DNA from: CANHEE01 sp043777755
Lineage (GTDB): Bacteria > Bacteroidota > Bacteroidia > Chitinophagales > Saprospiraceae
NCBI GenBank assembly: GCA_043777755.1
Contig: JAYWHK010000317.1
Coordinates: 1 to 6,079, forward strand
Direction of reading: 5' to 3'
DNA: 6,079 nucleotides
Shown: piece by piece, positions 6,008-6,079 of the stretch
Layout: every line of letters starts with the position of its first letter
Numbering within the stretch: position 1 is the stretch's first letter
Program-made: the position numbers and the translations under genes
Notes under the pieces: model-generated
The model's database searches: none
Told to the model about the DNA's origin: nothing
Seen by the model: the letters and a program-made list of their open reading frames with translations, nothing else

Positions 6008-6063
6008 TTTGAAATTTTTACAAGGATAAAAAATACATTTGTCGTATTTGCTTTTTACATTTG
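6008..6063 (+). promoter_or_regulatory. Candidate Bacteroidetes-type promoter with direct repeat
   Basis: TACATTTG at 6034-6041 matches the Bacteroidetes -7 element TAnnTTTG, and TTTG at 6008-6011 lies 22 bases upstream, within the spacing usually given for the -33 TTG element. A second TACATTTG occurs at 6056-6063, 22 bases after the first; extended by one base, both read TACATTTGT. These could be tandem promoters, or a promoter plus an operator repeat on the same helix face (two turns). The element sits just after a terminator and would drive a gene beyond the window. Confidence 0.45.
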
Positions 6064-6079
6064 TGGAATTTTCGGAAAT

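Noticed and set aside
1..6079. CRISPR array, tRNA, rRNA, att sites or insertion sequence ends
   Set aside because: No regularly spaced repeats, cloverleaf arms, transposase-like frames or long terminal inverted repeats are visible in the window.

Overview
The window looks like part of a Bacteroidetes (Bacteroidota) prophage or phage-derived particle. The base composition is AT-rich (GC roughly mid-to-high 30s percent by eye). Genes are packed head to tail on the + strand and start without Shine-Dalgarno sequences, often just after an A-rich stretch. The candidate promoter after the last gene has the Bacteroidetes -7 pattern TAnnTTTG. The protein types match the tail/baseplate block of Mu-like contractile-tail elements of that phylum. 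No head, packaging, integrase, tRNA, rRNA or CRISPR features are visible, so intact prophage, decayed prophage and tailocin cannot be told apart here.

Positions 1-107 are extremely AT-rich with no convincing gene. Then follow: the C-terminal end of a tape-measure-like protein (108-518); a small single-pass membrane/coiled-coil protein (522-764); a DUF6046-like tail/baseplate protein (768-1427); a gpD/Mu gp44-like tail hub (1411-2352); a gpV/Mu gp45-like OB-fold spike (2349-2897); a probable gpJ/Mu gp47-like wedge protein (2900-3766); a probable gpI/Mu gp48-like wedge/tail-tip protein (3760-4272); and a short fibre-base-like protein (4274-5101). Gaps of 1-3 bases and overlaps of 4-17 bases point to one transcript with coupled translation. 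Together these proteins would build the distal end of a contractile tail: tape measure inside the tube, hub and spike at the tip, wedges around the hub, and a fibre adaptor on the outside.

After the fibre gene come two hairpin-forming sequences and a T-run, then a broken D12-class (Dam-like) adenine methyltransferase (5152-5957). It carries one in-frame amber codon and one single-base frameshift, but is otherwise full length with its SAM and DPPY motifs. A strong intrinsic terminator (5961-5990) closes the operon. The last 70 bases hold a candidate promoter and a direct repeat for a gene beyond the window.

The most unexpected signals are the near absence of GATC (one copy by eye, against very roughly 13-20 expected) and the absence of GGCC, CCGG and CGCG, which looks like restriction-site avoidance. 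The single GATC lies inside the broken methyltransferase. The other main oddity is a tape-measure gene that seems to begin near its own C-terminus just after an AT-rich junction.
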